From Clostridiales bacterium (GTDB taxonomy: Bacteria > Bacillota > Clostridia > Saccharofermentanales > Saccharofermentanaceae): a stretch of DNA of 64,000 bases. The stretch spans positions 37,182 through 101,181 of the forward strand of contig JAFVAY010000010.1 of the NCBI GenBank assembly GCA_017480325.1. The letters run 5' to 3'. Below are positions 51,246-59,473 of this stretch, piece after piece. The notes below the pieces were generated by a model that was given only the letters and a program-made list of their open reading frames with translations, had not been told where the DNA came from and did no database searches. Made by a program: the position numbers and the translations under genes. Each line of letters begins with the position of its first letter. Position 1 is the first letter of the stretch.

Positions 51246-52358
51246 CTAGAAATCCGTATCCATAGCAATCTGGAGAGTGTAATCCGGGAATTCCTTCTGA
51301 ACCTTCTTCACTGCTTCCTCATACACCTTATACCGATCCTCGGCATCGAAGCTGATAACAATATCGAACCTTATCGTCTTCTCCTTCTTATCAAGGTAGA
51401 AGCCGTGCATCTGAAGCACATACGGATCGGCCGTCACAAGCTCCGTAATAGTCTTACGGGCAGAAGCCGCATCTGGATCCTTGGTATTAAAGGAATATAC
51501 TCCGATGGCTGTAAGAATAACATCATGCTTCTGAAGCACATCAATGGTTATCTTTCTTATCAGTTGATCGAGCTCGTCTGCAGAAAGAGTATCCGGCACC
51601 TCTATGTGCACAGACCCCGTATACGAATCAGGACCGTAATTATGCATCACAAGGTCATAAGCACCGTGAACCTCAGGGTAACTGTTAATAGTCTTCTTCA
51701 GATCCTTAACAAGCTCGGAATCGGCTCCCTCGCCCAATATCTTGGATAACGTATCCTTAAGCATCTCGAAGCCGGACTTGATAATAACAATCGCTATGAT
51801 TGCACCGAGCCAGGCCTCAAGCGATATATGGAATATCAGGAATATAGCTGCAGCAACCAGCGTGGAAGCGGAGATAACTGAATCCAGAGTTGCATCCTCA
51901 CCGGAATTAACAAGAGAATCCGAATTGACCTTGACTCCCACATGCTTAACGTATCGACCCAGAATGATCTTCGCCACAACAGCTACCGCTACGATGATAA
52001 GCGATACAACTGAATAGTCGGGAACATCAGGACTAATGATCTTCTTAACTGACTCAGTCAACGCCGTGATACCTGCATAAAGCACCAGAAGTGATATCAC
52101 CATGGCACTTAAGTACTCGATCCTTCCATAGCCGAAGGGGTGCTTCTTGTCAGGCTCCTTTCCTGCAAGCTTTGTTCCGACGATCGTTATAACGGAGCTT
52201 GCAGCGTCAGAAATATTATTGACGGCATCCATCACAATAGCGATGGAATTTGCCGTCAATCCGATAACTGCTTTAAAGGCCGCCAAGAAGACATTGACCA
52301 GAATACCGACTATACTCGTTCGTACTATTATCTTGTCTCTGTTCTCCTGCTTCTCCAT
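51246..52358 (-). CDS. Cation diffusion facilitator, manganese-type
   Basis: 370 residues. Six membrane helices in about 12-205 and a C-terminal metallochaperone-like domain (about 215-290: HGAYDLVMHNYGPDSYTGSVHIEVP), then an extra ~80-residue region (about 295-370). The metal site is NNISD in helix II and DATLD in helix V, the NxxxD and DxxxD pattern known from manganese-exporting CDF proteins such as MntE, rather than the HxxxD of zinc carriers. It exports metal in exchange for protons. An extended -10 box inside the end of the glutathione peroxidase gene gives it its own leaderless start, although it lies four bases after that gene. Confidence 0.88.
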   Translation of the reverse strand: MEKQENRDKIIVRTSIVGILVNVFLAAFKAVIGLTANSIAIVMDAVNNISDAASSVITIVGTKLAGKEPDKKHPFGYGRIEYLSAMVISLLVLYAGITALTESVKKIISPDVPDYSVVSLIIVAVAVVAKIILGRYVKHVGVKVNSDSLVNSGEDATLDSVISASTLVAAAIFLIFHISLEAWLGAIIAIVIIKSGFEMLKDTLSKILGEGADSELVKDLKKTINSYPEVHGAYDLVMHNYGPDSYTGSVHIEVPDTLSADELDQLIRKITIDVLQKHDVILTAIGVYSFNTKDPDAASARKTITELVTADPYVLQMHGFYLDKKEKTIRFDIVISFDAEDRYKVYEEAVKKVQKEFPDYTLQIAMDTDF

Positions 52359-52362
52359 GTGA

Positions 52363-52914
52363 TTATTTTACCAGCTCTGCCTTAACTGCTTCAAGGACAT
52401 CCTTCATGTCATAGGTCGGCTCGAATCTGGAAACGACCTCTCCCTTTCTGTTTACAAGGAACTTGGTAAAATTCCACTTGATGTAAGCCTTGTCGCCATA
52501 CTTCTTGTTATTGGCGTCAGCAAATGTCTTGAGACCGGCATTCTTAAGTCCCTTGCCAAAACCCTCGAAAGGCTTCTGTGTAGCAAGGAAAGCGAAGAGC
52601 GGGTCAGCATTATCTCCGTTAACGTCGATCTTTCCGAACTGAGGGAACTCCGTACCAAACTTTACTGTACAGAACTGATGGATCTCATCCTCTGATCCGG
52701 GAGCCTGATTGGCAAACTGATTACAGGGGAAATCAAGTATCTCGAAGCCCTGATCCTTAAGCTCCTTGTACATAGCCTCCAAAGGTTCGTAATGAGGTGT
52801 AAAACCACAGCCTGTCGCCGTATTAACTATGAGAAGCACCTTGCCCTCATAATCCTTAAGGCTAACCATGTTGCCCTTTCTGTCCTTAACCTGATAATCG
52901 TAAACTGTAGACAT
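52363..52914 (-). CDS. Glutathione peroxidase-like thiol peroxidase
   Basis: 183 residues, normal for the family. The catalytic Cys (not selenocysteine) lies in NTATGCGFT near 36; PCNQF and WNFTKFLV carry the Gln/Trp/Asn-type partners. Members of this group in anaerobes usually work with thioredoxin and reduce hydrogen peroxide or lipid hydroperoxides. The ribosome site is AAGGAGGACAATATC. It follows the OhrR-like repressor gene after 16 bases and is almost certainly in the same peroxide-responsive unit. Confidence 0.92.
   Translation of the reverse strand: MSTVYDYQVKDRKGNMVSLKDYEGKVLLIVNTATGCGFTPHYEPLEAMYKELKDQGFEILDFPCNQFANQAPGSEDEIHQFCTVKFGTEFPQFGKIDVNGDNADPLFAFLATQKPFEGFGKGLKNAGLKTFADANNKKYGDKAYIKWNFTKFLVNRKGEVVSRFEPTYDMKDVLEAVKAELVK
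52365..52373 (-). promoter_or_regulatory. Extended -10 box, leaderless promoter of the CDF exporter
   Basis: TGGTAAAAT (52373-52365) overlaps the last codons and stop of the glutathione peroxidase gene; AATCAC separates it from the ATG at 52358. No ribosome site is present. Confidence 0.55.
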
Positions 52915-52930
52915 GATATTGTCCTCCTTA

Positions 52931-53383
52931 TTAATTATTAGCTTCCATATTTGTAAGTGCCTTATAGGTCAGTGTGTATAAGGATGCAAATTCCTCCGGG
53001 GTAAGCCCCATCTTAGAAGCAATGGAATTCGGAATATTTACCGCCTTCTGTCTGAGAGCATTGCCCTCATCCGTTACGGTCAACGTAAGAAGTCTCTCAT
53101 CCTCCGTTGATCTTTCACGTCTTATATAGCCTGCCTGATCGAGCCTCTTAAGCACCGGTGTCAGTGTTCCGTAGTCAAGGTGAAGACACTCCGCCAGCTC
53201 TCTTGACGAGACCTGTCTCTTCTCCCACATAACCATCATGACTATGTACTGAGTATAAGTCAGATTCAGATCCTTAAGGTATGGCCCGTACTGTCTAACC
53301 AGTTCCTTAGAACAGGCATAAAGCGGAAAGCACACCTGATTACAAAGTCTTAAGCCCTCATAGCTGTTATTCTTTTTTTCCAT
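52931..53383 (-). CDS. ohrR: MarR-family peroxide-sensing repressor, OhrR-like
   Basis: 150 residues. Winged helix (about 45-115: SSRELAECLHLDYGTLTPVLKRLDQAGYIRRE, with the wing ERSTEDERLLTLT). The N-terminal LCNQVCFPLYACS near 14-26 has the Cys of OhrR proteins (LDNQLCFALY in the family), which is oxidised by organic hydroperoxides and so releases DNA. It sits directly upstream of the glutathione peroxidase gene and behind a promoter carrying a repeat element; autoregulation is likely. The ribosome site is AGAGGGTAAC. Confidence 0.87.
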   Translation of the reverse strand: MEKKNNSYEGLRLCNQVCFPLYACSKELVRQYGPYLKDLNLTYTQYIVMMVMWEKRQVSSRELAECLHLDYGTLTPVLKRLDQAGYIRRERSTEDERLLTLTVTDEGNALRQKAVNIPNSIASKMGLTPEEFASLYTLTYKALTNMEANN

Positions 53384-53401
53384 GTTACCCTCTTATTATT
53401 A

Positions 53402-53424
53402 GTGCGCAATTTACTTGCTCGCAA
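53402..53424 (-). promoter_or_regulatory. Candidate OhrR operator
   Basis: Just downstream of the -10 box the minus strand holds ATTGCGAGCAAG and ATTGCGCAC, two ATTGCG repeats with a palindromic TTGC-GA-GCAA core. It covers the expected start site, where bound repressor would block transcription. Confidence 0.45.
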
Positions 53425-53426
53425 TC

Positions 53427-53456
53427 ATTATAGCAACAGCTCCCCCCTCATGTCAA
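53427..53456 (-). promoter_or_regulatory. Promoter of the ohrR-peroxidase operon
   Basis: TTGACA (53456-53451), an 18-base spacer and TATAAT (53432-53427) preceded by TGC, making an extended -10. Both boxes are perfect. Confidence 0.75.
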
Positions 53457-53559
53457 GCACCGGGATAAACCCAACAATTAACAATATATTATAATTTTCG
53501 CCACACTCTGAGTGCTAATATTATAGATGTATCAGTAACATCAGTGCTAGGAGAGGAAC

Positions 53560-55503
53560 ATGAGCAATAAGCTTATTGCGCTTTGTACATCCAGAGTATA
53601 TGACCCGCAGATACACGGGTTCATAAACAGATTTAATGAACTTGTTAAGGCCGCAGGCTTCTCTGTTCTGATATTCACTATTAATTCCGACATCTACTGG
53701 GAGGAAGACCGTCAGGCCACGGAGAAATACGTCTTTGACCTGATCCCATATAAGGATATCGATGCGATCGTAATAATGGACGAGAAGATCAAGAGCCACA
53801 AGATCGCGAATAAGATAATCAGCAAAGCATCCTCCTATGATCTCCCCGTCGTGATCGCTGACGGTCATTACGAGGGTTGCTCCTGCATCAATTACGATTA
53901 CGAGAAGGGCTTCGAACAGGTGGTGCGCCATATAATAGAGCACCACCATATAAAGCGCCCTCACATGATGGCCGGACACCGTAATAACGAATTCTCCGAT
54001 AACAGAATAAGAGTATTTAAGAAAGTGATCGAGGAGAACGGTATCCCCTTTGATGACAGCATGATAAGCTACGGTGATTTCTGGGCAGATCCCTGCAGAG
54101 TCGCTACAAGAGAACTGCTTGACAGAGATGAGCCCTTACCCGAGGCGATAATATGCGGTAACGATATCATGGCTATCACCGTATCCGAGATGCTGATCAA
54201 TGAAGGCTATAAGATCCCGGAGGATGTATTGATCTCAGGCTTTGACGGCTACGATGAGATTTACTTCACGGAACCTAAGATCACCACCGCATCATGCGAT
54301 ATTCTGGACCTCGCGAACGTGACTGCTCAAACACTTTTCGAGACGCTTGATACCGGCAAAGTCACAGATGCCGTGATCACACCCTCGTTCCAGGCGAACG
54401 AGTCCTGTGGGTGTCCTGAGCATAATGAGCACCCTTCCATTCTGCGTAACTGGTTCAAGGAAAGCTTCTCAAGGCTTAACGACGACAACCGCGTACTGCA
54501 GTTTATTACCTCATCTATGCAGACCAGCCTCACACCCGGTGAATTGGCCTCGCACCTTGAGTCCTATAAGACCAACAACACTCTTATAGCAGTCGACAGG
54601 AAGTGTTTCGAGGAGGATATTAACTACTTTACCGATGATAATATTCCTAACGAACTCAAGGACTTCGTGCTCATCTACGACACGGATCACCCTGAGAATT
54701 ATAAAGACGGCACTCTGGATATAACTACGAAGTACGAGAACCAGACAGAGGATGTGTTGACTTCTTCGGTGCGTCAAAGGATCCTTGAGCTCACCGACAG
54801 TGGCTACCCTCTGATCTTTAATGCCCTGGACTTCATGAACAGACCAATAGGCTTCGTGTGCTACTTCTTCAGAGACTATCTTATCTCGAACTATACGAAC
54901 ACCATGGGGGTTACAAATGCCATAAGCACGGGCATCGGCGGCTATATCAATATCAGATATCAGCGAACCCTCCTCTCCAAGATGGATGAGATGTACCGGC
55001 ACGATGCCCTGACAGGTCTTTATAACCGTATCGGCTTCCAGAATGACCTTAAGAGACTTCGTAAGCTTCCTGAGTACTACAATAAGCCTGTTACTGTCAT
55101 CATGTCGGACCTCGACGGACTTAAATTCATCAACGATAACTACGGTCACGCTGAGGGAGACAGCTCTATACATACGGTAGCAGACGCACTCTTTAACTCC
55201 GTTCCCTCACCCAGTCTCTCCACAAGGTTCGGAGGAGATGAGGTCTTCTCAGTGGTCTTCGGCGAATGCGATGCCGATGCGATCATAAAGAATATCGACG
55301 CATATCTTGACGAGTATAACAGGACCTCAGGTAAACCCTATAAGGTATCCACCAGCAGCGGTTACGTGATCTCTGTCCTGGATGACTCCTTCGACATCTC
55401 TCACGCCATTAAGGATGCTGATGAACAGATGTATATCATCAAGAACAGAAAGCATCTGGACAGGAACTTCCACAGCACTCCGCATGAACCACAGCAATCT
55501 TAA
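53560..55503 (+). CDS. Diguanylate cyclase with a cytosolic LacI-fold sugar-sensor domain
   Basis: 647 residues, no signal peptide or membrane helix. Residues about 4-290 have the fold of LacI-family sugar-binding domains (NKLIALCTSRVYDPQIHGF; PEAIICGNDIMAITVSEML; PEDVLISGFDGYDE) but no DNA-binding head. A linker domain (about 295-465) follows, then a GGDEF domain (about 475-630): MSDLDGLKFINDNYGHAEGD and RFGGDEVFSVVF. The motif is GGDEV instead of GGDEF, a mild change that is seen in active enzymes. The inhibitory RxxD site is absent. It should make cyclic di-GMP in response to an intracellular sugar. The ribosome site is AGGAGAGGAAC. Confidence 0.88.
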   Translation: MSNKLIALCTSRVYDPQIHGFINRFNELVKAAGFSVLIFTINSDIYWEEDRQATEKYVFDLIPYKDIDAIVIMDEKIKSHKIANKIISKASSYDLPVVIADGHYEGCSCINYDYEKGFEQVVRHIIEHHHIKRPHMMAGHRNNEFSDNRIRVFKKVIEENGIPFDDSMISYGDFWADPCRVATRELLDRDEPLPEAIICGNDIMAITVSEMLINEGYKIPEDVLISGFDGYDEIYFTEPKITTASCDILDLANVTAQTLFETLDTGKVTDAVITPSFQANESCGCPEHNEHPSILRNWFKESFSRLNDDNRVLQFITSSMQTSLTPGELASHLESYKTNNTLIAVDRKCFEEDINYFTDDNIPNELKDFVLIYDTDHPENYKDGTLDITTKYENQTEDVLTSSVRQRILELTDSGYPLIFNALDFMNRPIGFVCYFFRDYLISNYTNTMGVTNAISTGIGGYINIRYQRTLLSKMDEMYRHDALTGLYNRIGFQNDLKRLRKLPEYYNKPVTVIMSDLDGLKFINDNYGHAEGDSSIHTVADALFNSVPSPSLSTRFGGDEVFSVVFGECDADAIIKNIDAYLDEYNRTSGKPYKVSTSSGYVISVLDDSFDISHAIKDADEQMYIIKNRKHLDRNFHSTPHEPQQS

Positions 55504-55521
55504 TCCTGATTAGGTTCGTCC

Positions 55522-56652
55522 TTATATCTCCTCCTGCCCATCACCCGATGACTCCAGGAAGCCGTTGATCATATCCTTCATACCCATAACATTATCATTG
55601 ATCTTCTGTGCATATTCCTTCTGATTCTCGGGAGCAACTCCCGAAGATATATTCTGCGCATAGGAGGCTATAACGGCAAGAGGAGTCTTCAGATTGTGGG
55701 CCAGGGTCCGTGTCATATTCTGTCGATAAACAAAGATATCATAGATGCTCTTATCCTTCATGTATCTTATAAAGGCGATTAATGCGGAAAGAAGCAATGT
55801 AATCAGCGCTCCCGCTATTATTCCTATAACAGTTCCCAGCCTAACCACACGGTCAAAATGAGGCGGGAACGTATCCGTGTAACGGACCTCGAACCTGTTC
55901 TTATCTCCCTTAATATTAAGGGTCTCTCCGTCACTGCTCATCAGGAAATTCGAATCGTCCGTATCCGATCCTCCGACGAACAGAATGGCCTTATGATATG
56001 TAAAGCTTATATCCTCGCTCGGGACAACTCTTTCATACCCGGAGGTATCCTCCGGGGTAAGATCCACAGTATCCAGAAGCTCGTCATCAAGATACACCTC
56101 AAGCACTCCGGGAAGGAATGTACGTTCCTGATCATTGATATACAGATCGTAGAACAAAAGCTCGTAGTTTCTGTCCTCTATGAAGCTGTAGTCATCATAT
56201 CCCTTATCCGCCAGAATGCTATTGATCTCATACGCCCTATTAATATCATTTATCTCATATGGAGAAAAAACGCCGTTTCTGGTGCTGAACACTATAGCAT
56301 CAAAGGAGGAATCAACTACTGTCTCGTCCTCTATCACGCCCTGAGAAGCTACTCCGAAGTATTCTCCCGAGCTTGCGAAAATATACTTGGCATACAGGTA
56401 ACGCCATCTGTAGTCCTCATAGCCCTGTTCATAATCGAAGCCGTCTTCGGTATATATCTGCGATAACCGCTCTACTGCCTTCAGAAGGTACTCCTTCTCA
56501 TCCTGTTCAAAGCGGTAGTTGAAAAGATCAATGTAAGCGATCATCCCAAAATACTTAAGTACCAGAAGCAATATAGATATTACAAATCCTATCCTTATCA
56601 GATAATGAACCAGAAACTTCCCGTAATAAGGCTTACGTATTATCTTATTCAT
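55522..56652 (-). CDS. Sensor histidine kinase lacking its ATPase domain
   Basis: 376 residues. Membrane helix near 14-36, a ~235-residue outside sensor region, second helix near 275-297, a short HAMP-less linker and a HisKA helix (about 308-370) with the phospho-acceptor His in TLAHNLKTPLAVI near 317. The chain then ends with SSGDGQEEI. A full kinase needs a ~110-residue HATPase domain after this; only 18 bases separate its stop from the stop of the convergent diguanylate cyclase gene, so the domain is absent and not frameshifted. It starts nine bases after the response regulator gene with a GAGGCAGGGAC site. It may be a phosphotransfer or phosphatase partner, or a dead sensor. Confidence 0.85.
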   Translation of the reverse strand: MNKIIRKPYYGKFLVHYLIRIGFVISILLLVLKYFGMIAYIDLFNYRFEQDEKEYLLKAVERLSQIYTEDGFDYEQGYEDYRWRYLYAKYIFASSGEYFGVASQGVIEDETVVDSSFDAIVFSTRNGVFSPYEINDINRAYEINSILADKGYDDYSFIEDRNYELLFYDLYINDQERTFLPGVLEVYLDDELLDTVDLTPEDTSGYERVVPSEDISFTYHKAILFVGGSDTDDSNFLMSSDGETLNIKGDKNRFEVRYTDTFPPHFDRVVRLGTVIGIIAGALITLLLSALIAFIRYMKDKSIYDIFVYRQNMTRTLAHNLKTPLAVIASYAQNISSGVAPENQKEYAQKINDNVMGMKDMINGFLESSGDGQEEI

Positions 56653-56661
56653 GTCCCTGCC

Positions 56662-57339
56662 TCACTTAGTGCTGATCTTATAACCGCTGCCGATAACGGT
56701 CTTAATACGTCCGCTCTCGCGACCCAAGGCCTTACGCAGATTCTTTATATGTGCATCTACCACCCGGTCTGTTACGTCATAATTAAATGCCCACACACGG
56801 TCAAGTATCCGATCTCGAGAGAACACCCTGTCGGGTTCACTCATAAGAAGTCTCAGGATCAGATATTCCTTAGAAGGAAGCTCGATCTGATTGCCGTCAA
56901 CTTCCACGGACATTCGGGATTCGTTAAGTGTGATGCCGCCGATCTTTATTAGCTTGTCCTTATGGTTGTCGGCGGTCCTTCTTAAAAGTGCATTGATCTT
57001 AGCGTTAAGCTCGCTTAGAAGCACCGGCTTGGTCATGTAATCATCTGCACCTAGATCGTATCCGTACAGAAGATTTTCCTCGTCAGACAAAGCCGTCATT
57101 ATGATTACAGGACAGCTTCCCTTTTGCCTCACAGCTCGAAGAACATCGAAGCCGGATGCTCCCGGAAGCATCACATCCAGAAGTGCCAGATCATAATCAT
57201 TGTCCCGGACATTGCTTATAGCCTCATCGCCGTCTGTGATGATCGTTATCTCCAGAGAGCCTTTATTTGTCTCCGTAAGATAGTCTCTCATGGCAGTTGC
57301 CAGATCCAGCGCATCCTCAACCAACAACAACTTATACAT
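56662..57339 (-). CDS. OmpR-family response regulator
   Basis: 225 residues from the ATG at 57339; a GTG at 57348 in a better-spaced position after AAAGGTGAC is possible. Receiver: VEDALDLATAM near 7, phospho-acceptor in LALLDVMLPGASGF near 51, MTALSDEEN, and Lys in YMTKPVLLSEL near 101. Winged helix (about 125-222): IELPSKEYLILRLLMSEPDRVFSRDRIL, RVVDAHIKNLRKALG. It should be controlled by the adjacent kinase, which lacks the ATPase part, so another kinase may supply phosphate. Confidence 0.92.
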   Translation of the reverse strand: MYKLLLVEDALDLATAMRDYLTETNKGSLEITIITDGDEAISNVRDNDYDLALLDVMLPGASGFDVLRAVRQKGSCPVIIMTALSDEENLLYGYDLGADDYMTKPVLLSELNAKINALLRRTADNHKDKLIKIGGITLNESRMSVEVDGNQIELPSKEYLILRLLMSEPDRVFSRDRILDRVWAFNYDVTDRVVDAHIKNLRKALGRESGRIKTVIGSGYKISTK

Positions 57340-57390
57340 ACTCCTCACGTCACCTTTACCTTTGATGATGTAATTATCCTAACAACCCCA

Positions 57391-57428
57391 TGTGAAGTCT
57401 GTGTGATGTCACATAATTAACGTCACAG
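57391..57428. promoter_or_regulatory. Candidate operator of repeated TGTGA/TCACA elements
   Basis: Upstream of the OmpR-type regulator gene, TGTGA occurs near 57391 and 57401, TCACA near 57408 and 57423. They form the palindrome TGTGATGTCACA and a 14-base-spaced direct repeat TGTGAC on the minus strand. OmpR-type regulators often bind such direct repeats. Confidence 0.35.
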
Positions 57429-57583
57429 AACAATTCATGAGCTCTTCGCCAGGACTACTCACCTTATGCACAGCCTCATGTACATCATCCTCAGCGTTAT
57501 GGCTATGATCACGATCACCGACAAAGGAATAAATTACAATCCAATCCCGTAGATAAGGCGAGAAAGAATAATTTTGTAAACAA

Positions 57584-58831
57584 TCAAATATATCTACCAA
57601 GAAAAATATCTTTAACAAGGAAAATAACGTCTTCAGTGATATCACTTACATGAGTACATTGGAATGGCAAAAACAACATAAAATACATTGCATAAAACAA
57701 ACCTCTCCAACTACTTTTATAAACAATGCTTAACTGTTCTCGAAAAACCTTTTTTACTACTGTGTTATTGGATATTATAAATAGAACTAGTAACACAATG
57801 TAATAAGAATAAAGAGCAAACACCCACCGTCCATAATCGCATTTTAAGATAAAATCCGGGAGCAACGTTAATGAACCCAAACTAAGCAATACAACCAGTT
57901 TTTTATTACTTGACTCACGATATAAAGAACGAAAGAAAGATACAAGTTTTATCGTAAAAGGCGCAGATAATATAAAAAACAACGGAAGTTCAGCACTACC
58001 AATTATTCTAAATGTATCCTCATATTGATATAGATCCATACCAAAAAGCACGTACATTAAAAAACCATAATGAGCGTGAGAATCTGGAGCGGACAAAAAC
58101 TCAGCACTGTAATAGATACTATCATAGTACTCTTGAGAAATAGGCACATATACTCTACAAAGTAAGTATACCCACAGGAAAGACACAGCGACTAGAATAA
58201 GACTTACACCCAGCCAGAAGATGTTAATAGTACGCTTTCTCCCTTCAGATGTTACTATCCGATAAATAAAACACGCAATCACTACGTTGTAGAATGTAAG
58301 AACATACCCTTCATGGATTAACACTGCGATAACAGGAAAAACAACTGCCAACACTAGACCATGTTGCTTCATTATTGCATATCCCGCCCCTATAGACAGT
58401 AATAACAAGAACATATCTGTTCTTCCGAAGTTGCCCTCACTCAAAAACATTTTAATAAACATTGGAGATACAGTAATAATAAAGGCCTTGGCATAATCAC
58501 TTCCCTCTAATGCCCGGATCATTTTTTTACTATATTTCCACAATATTGCAAGATAAATAAAGTATGATATCGTACATAATATCAAAACAGTCAAATAGTT
58601 ATATAGTCTATTTCCAAAAGCAGAACATAAAATATCATAAAGCCACCCGATAAACCCGCGCGGAAGTACTCCATTACGATAATTAATTGCAAAAACATCT
58701 GCATTCATACCTTCCACTTTAAAGTGACCCGTTCCGATAACCAAAACTGCAGTCATCAGTAGCATAGCCAATGAGAATTGTCTATCTTCATTAACGTCAG
58801 TCTTATTCAATAATAATCCCACCTTTATCAT
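57584..58831 (-). CDS. AT-rich polytopic membrane protein of unknown function
   Basis: 415 residues with about ten membrane helices (FSLAMLLMTAVLVIGTG; LTVLILCTISYFIYLAILW; VLAVVFPVIAVLIHEGYVLTF; WLGVSLILVAVSFLWVYLLC; YSYYIVLLVLFIIS). Motifs such as INYRNGVLPRGFIGWLYD and SEGNFGRTDMFLLLLS are charged loops near membrane ends, as in GT-C glycosyltransferases or polysaccharide polymerases, but no family is certain. Base composition is much more AT-rich than neighbours. The ATG at 58831 has no ribosome site; a TTG at 58810 lies eight bases after AAAGGTGG and may be the real start. It lies directly behind the tRNA-Leu terminator and has no promoter of its own that I can see. Confidence 0.65.
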   Translation of the reverse strand: MIKVGLLLNKTDVNEDRQFSLAMLLMTAVLVIGTGHFKVEGMNADVFAINYRNGVLPRGFIGWLYDILCSAFGNRLYNYLTVLILCTISYFIYLAILWKYSKKMIRALEGSDYAKAFIITVSPMFIKMFLSEGNFGRTDMFLLLLSIGAGYAIMKQHGLVLAVVFPVIAVLIHEGYVLTFYNVVIACFIYRIVTSEGRKRTINIFWLGVSLILVAVSFLWVYLLCRVYVPISQEYYDSIYYSAEFLSAPDSHAHYGFLMYVLFGMDLYQYEDTFRIIGSAELPLFFILSAPFTIKLVSFFRSLYRESSNKKLVVLLSLGSLTLLPDFILKCDYGRWVFALYSYYIVLLVLFIISNNTVVKKVFREQLSIVYKSSWRGLFYAMYFMLFLPFQCTHVSDITEDVIFLVKDIFLGRYI

Positions 58832-58840
58832 GATCCAATA

Positions 58841-58875
58841 AAAAAGACTCTTTATCGGTATCTATAAAGAGTCTT
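58841..58875 (-). terminator. Terminator of the tRNA-Leu gene
   Basis: A 12-base-pair stem (AAAGACTCTTTA paired with TAAAGAGTCTTT on the minus strand) followed by TTTATT; the stem begins right after the encoded CCA end of the tRNA. Confidence 0.85.
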
Positions 58876-58958
58876 TGGTGCGGGTGACAGGACTTGAACC
58901 TGCACGATCGCTCACCAGAACCTAAATCTGGCATGTCTGCCAATTCCATCACACCCGC
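58876..58958 (-). tRNA. tRNA-Leu (anticodon UAG)
   Basis: 83 bases. Acceptor stem GCGGGTG paired with CACCCGC, then A and an encoded CCA end. The D arm is of the long type (GGAATTGGCAGACATGCC), the anticodon stem-loop is CCAGA-TTTAGGT-TCTGG giving UAG, a class II variable arm TGAGCGATCGTGCA follows, and the T arm is CAGGTTCAAGTCCTG. UAG-leucine isoacceptors with a short extra arm agree with this structure. Confidence 0.95.
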
Positions 58959-58968
58959 AAACAGGCTA

Positions 58969-58997
58969 ATTATAAGGGTTTAATTCTTTATTGGCAA
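58969..58997 (-). promoter_or_regulatory. Promoter of tRNA-Leu
   Basis: TTGCCA (58997-58992), a 17-base spacer and TATAAT (58974-58969) on the minus strand; the start lies a few bases before the mature 5' end at 58958. Confidence 0.7.
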
Positions 58998-59017
58998 GTA
59001 AACCCTATCGTCTAACC

Positions 59018-59455
59018 TTACTCGAACAGCTGGAGGTGCGAAGCCTCGACGACTCTCTGATCATCAAGGATCAGATAATTCCCGTCAGATGCCACTGCGG
59101 TGACAAGGCTTCCTGTATAAAGGTCTCCCCCTGAGGTCTGAACATCATTACCGGACCAGGTGATACAGTCCTCGATGACCTCATACATAACGGGCTCAGA
59201 GAACTCCGTGTACGCATCCTGGTTAAGAGGCACTCCCGTGGGGAAAGCATCCGGCACATCGGAAGCCTGCTCACTTGTAGATACGATAATAGGCGCGAGC
59301 GGATCCTCCGAAGGTGCGGGAGCCTCGGTCTGCTCCACAGTTGTCTCCGGGACCGTAACAACCTCTGTCTCCTCGGGTTCCTTGGAAGCGCATCCGGCAA
59401 CAGCTACCGCTACCAATGCTGTCAATACGATTGTTGTGATCAAACTCTTTTTCAT
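59018..59455 (-). CDS. Small lipoprotein with an SH3-like C-terminal domain
   Basis: 145 residues. Lipoprotein signal MKKSLITTIVLTALVAVAVAG with the lipidated Cys near 22. A Thr/Glu/Pro-rich linker (about 25-75) reaches a compact domain (about 90-145: MYEVIEDCITWSGNDVQTSG, LVTAVASDGNYLILDD, EASHLQLFE) whose strand pattern is like bacterial SH3 domains. Such lipoproteins usually bind cell wall. It follows lepA after 18 bases with a GAAGGAATAGAG site and is last in the aspS operon. Confidence 0.75.
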   Translation of the reverse strand: MKKSLITTIVLTALVAVAVAGCASKEPEETEVVTVPETTVEQTEAPAPSEDPLAPIIVSTSEQASDVPDAFPTGVPLNQDAYTEFSEPVMYEVIEDCITWSGNDVQTSGGDLYTGSLVTAVASDGNYLILDDQRVVEASHLQLFE

Positions 59456-59473
59456 CTCTATTCCTTCTTTCTT

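Noticed and set aside
53508..53518. CACTCTGAGTG and a GAGTGCTAA element upstream of the cyclase gene, like half of a CIRCE heat-shock operator.
   Set aside because: The left half TTAGCACTC at nine bases distance is absent, and the gene is not a chaperone.
54511..55173. Long reverse frame under the cyclase gene, examined as a possible missing ATPase domain of the cut kinase.
   Set aside because: No N, G1 or G2 box; it is a shadow of the GGDEF-encoding frame.
55501..55520. CCTGATTAGG near the cyclase stop as a terminator.
   Set aside because: Only a few base pairs and no T-run in either direction.
57464..57550. A possible 28-residue plus-strand peptide (MHSLMYIILSVMAMITIT...) with one membrane-like helix.
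   Set aside because: No ribosome site at a usable distance and no homologue that I can recall; such short hydrophobic frames arise by chance.
58868..58960. A duplicated tRNA 3' end that would mark an integrated element behind tRNA-Leu.
   Set aside because: No copy of the T-arm/acceptor sequence was seen at the far side of the AT-rich gene near 57400-57600.
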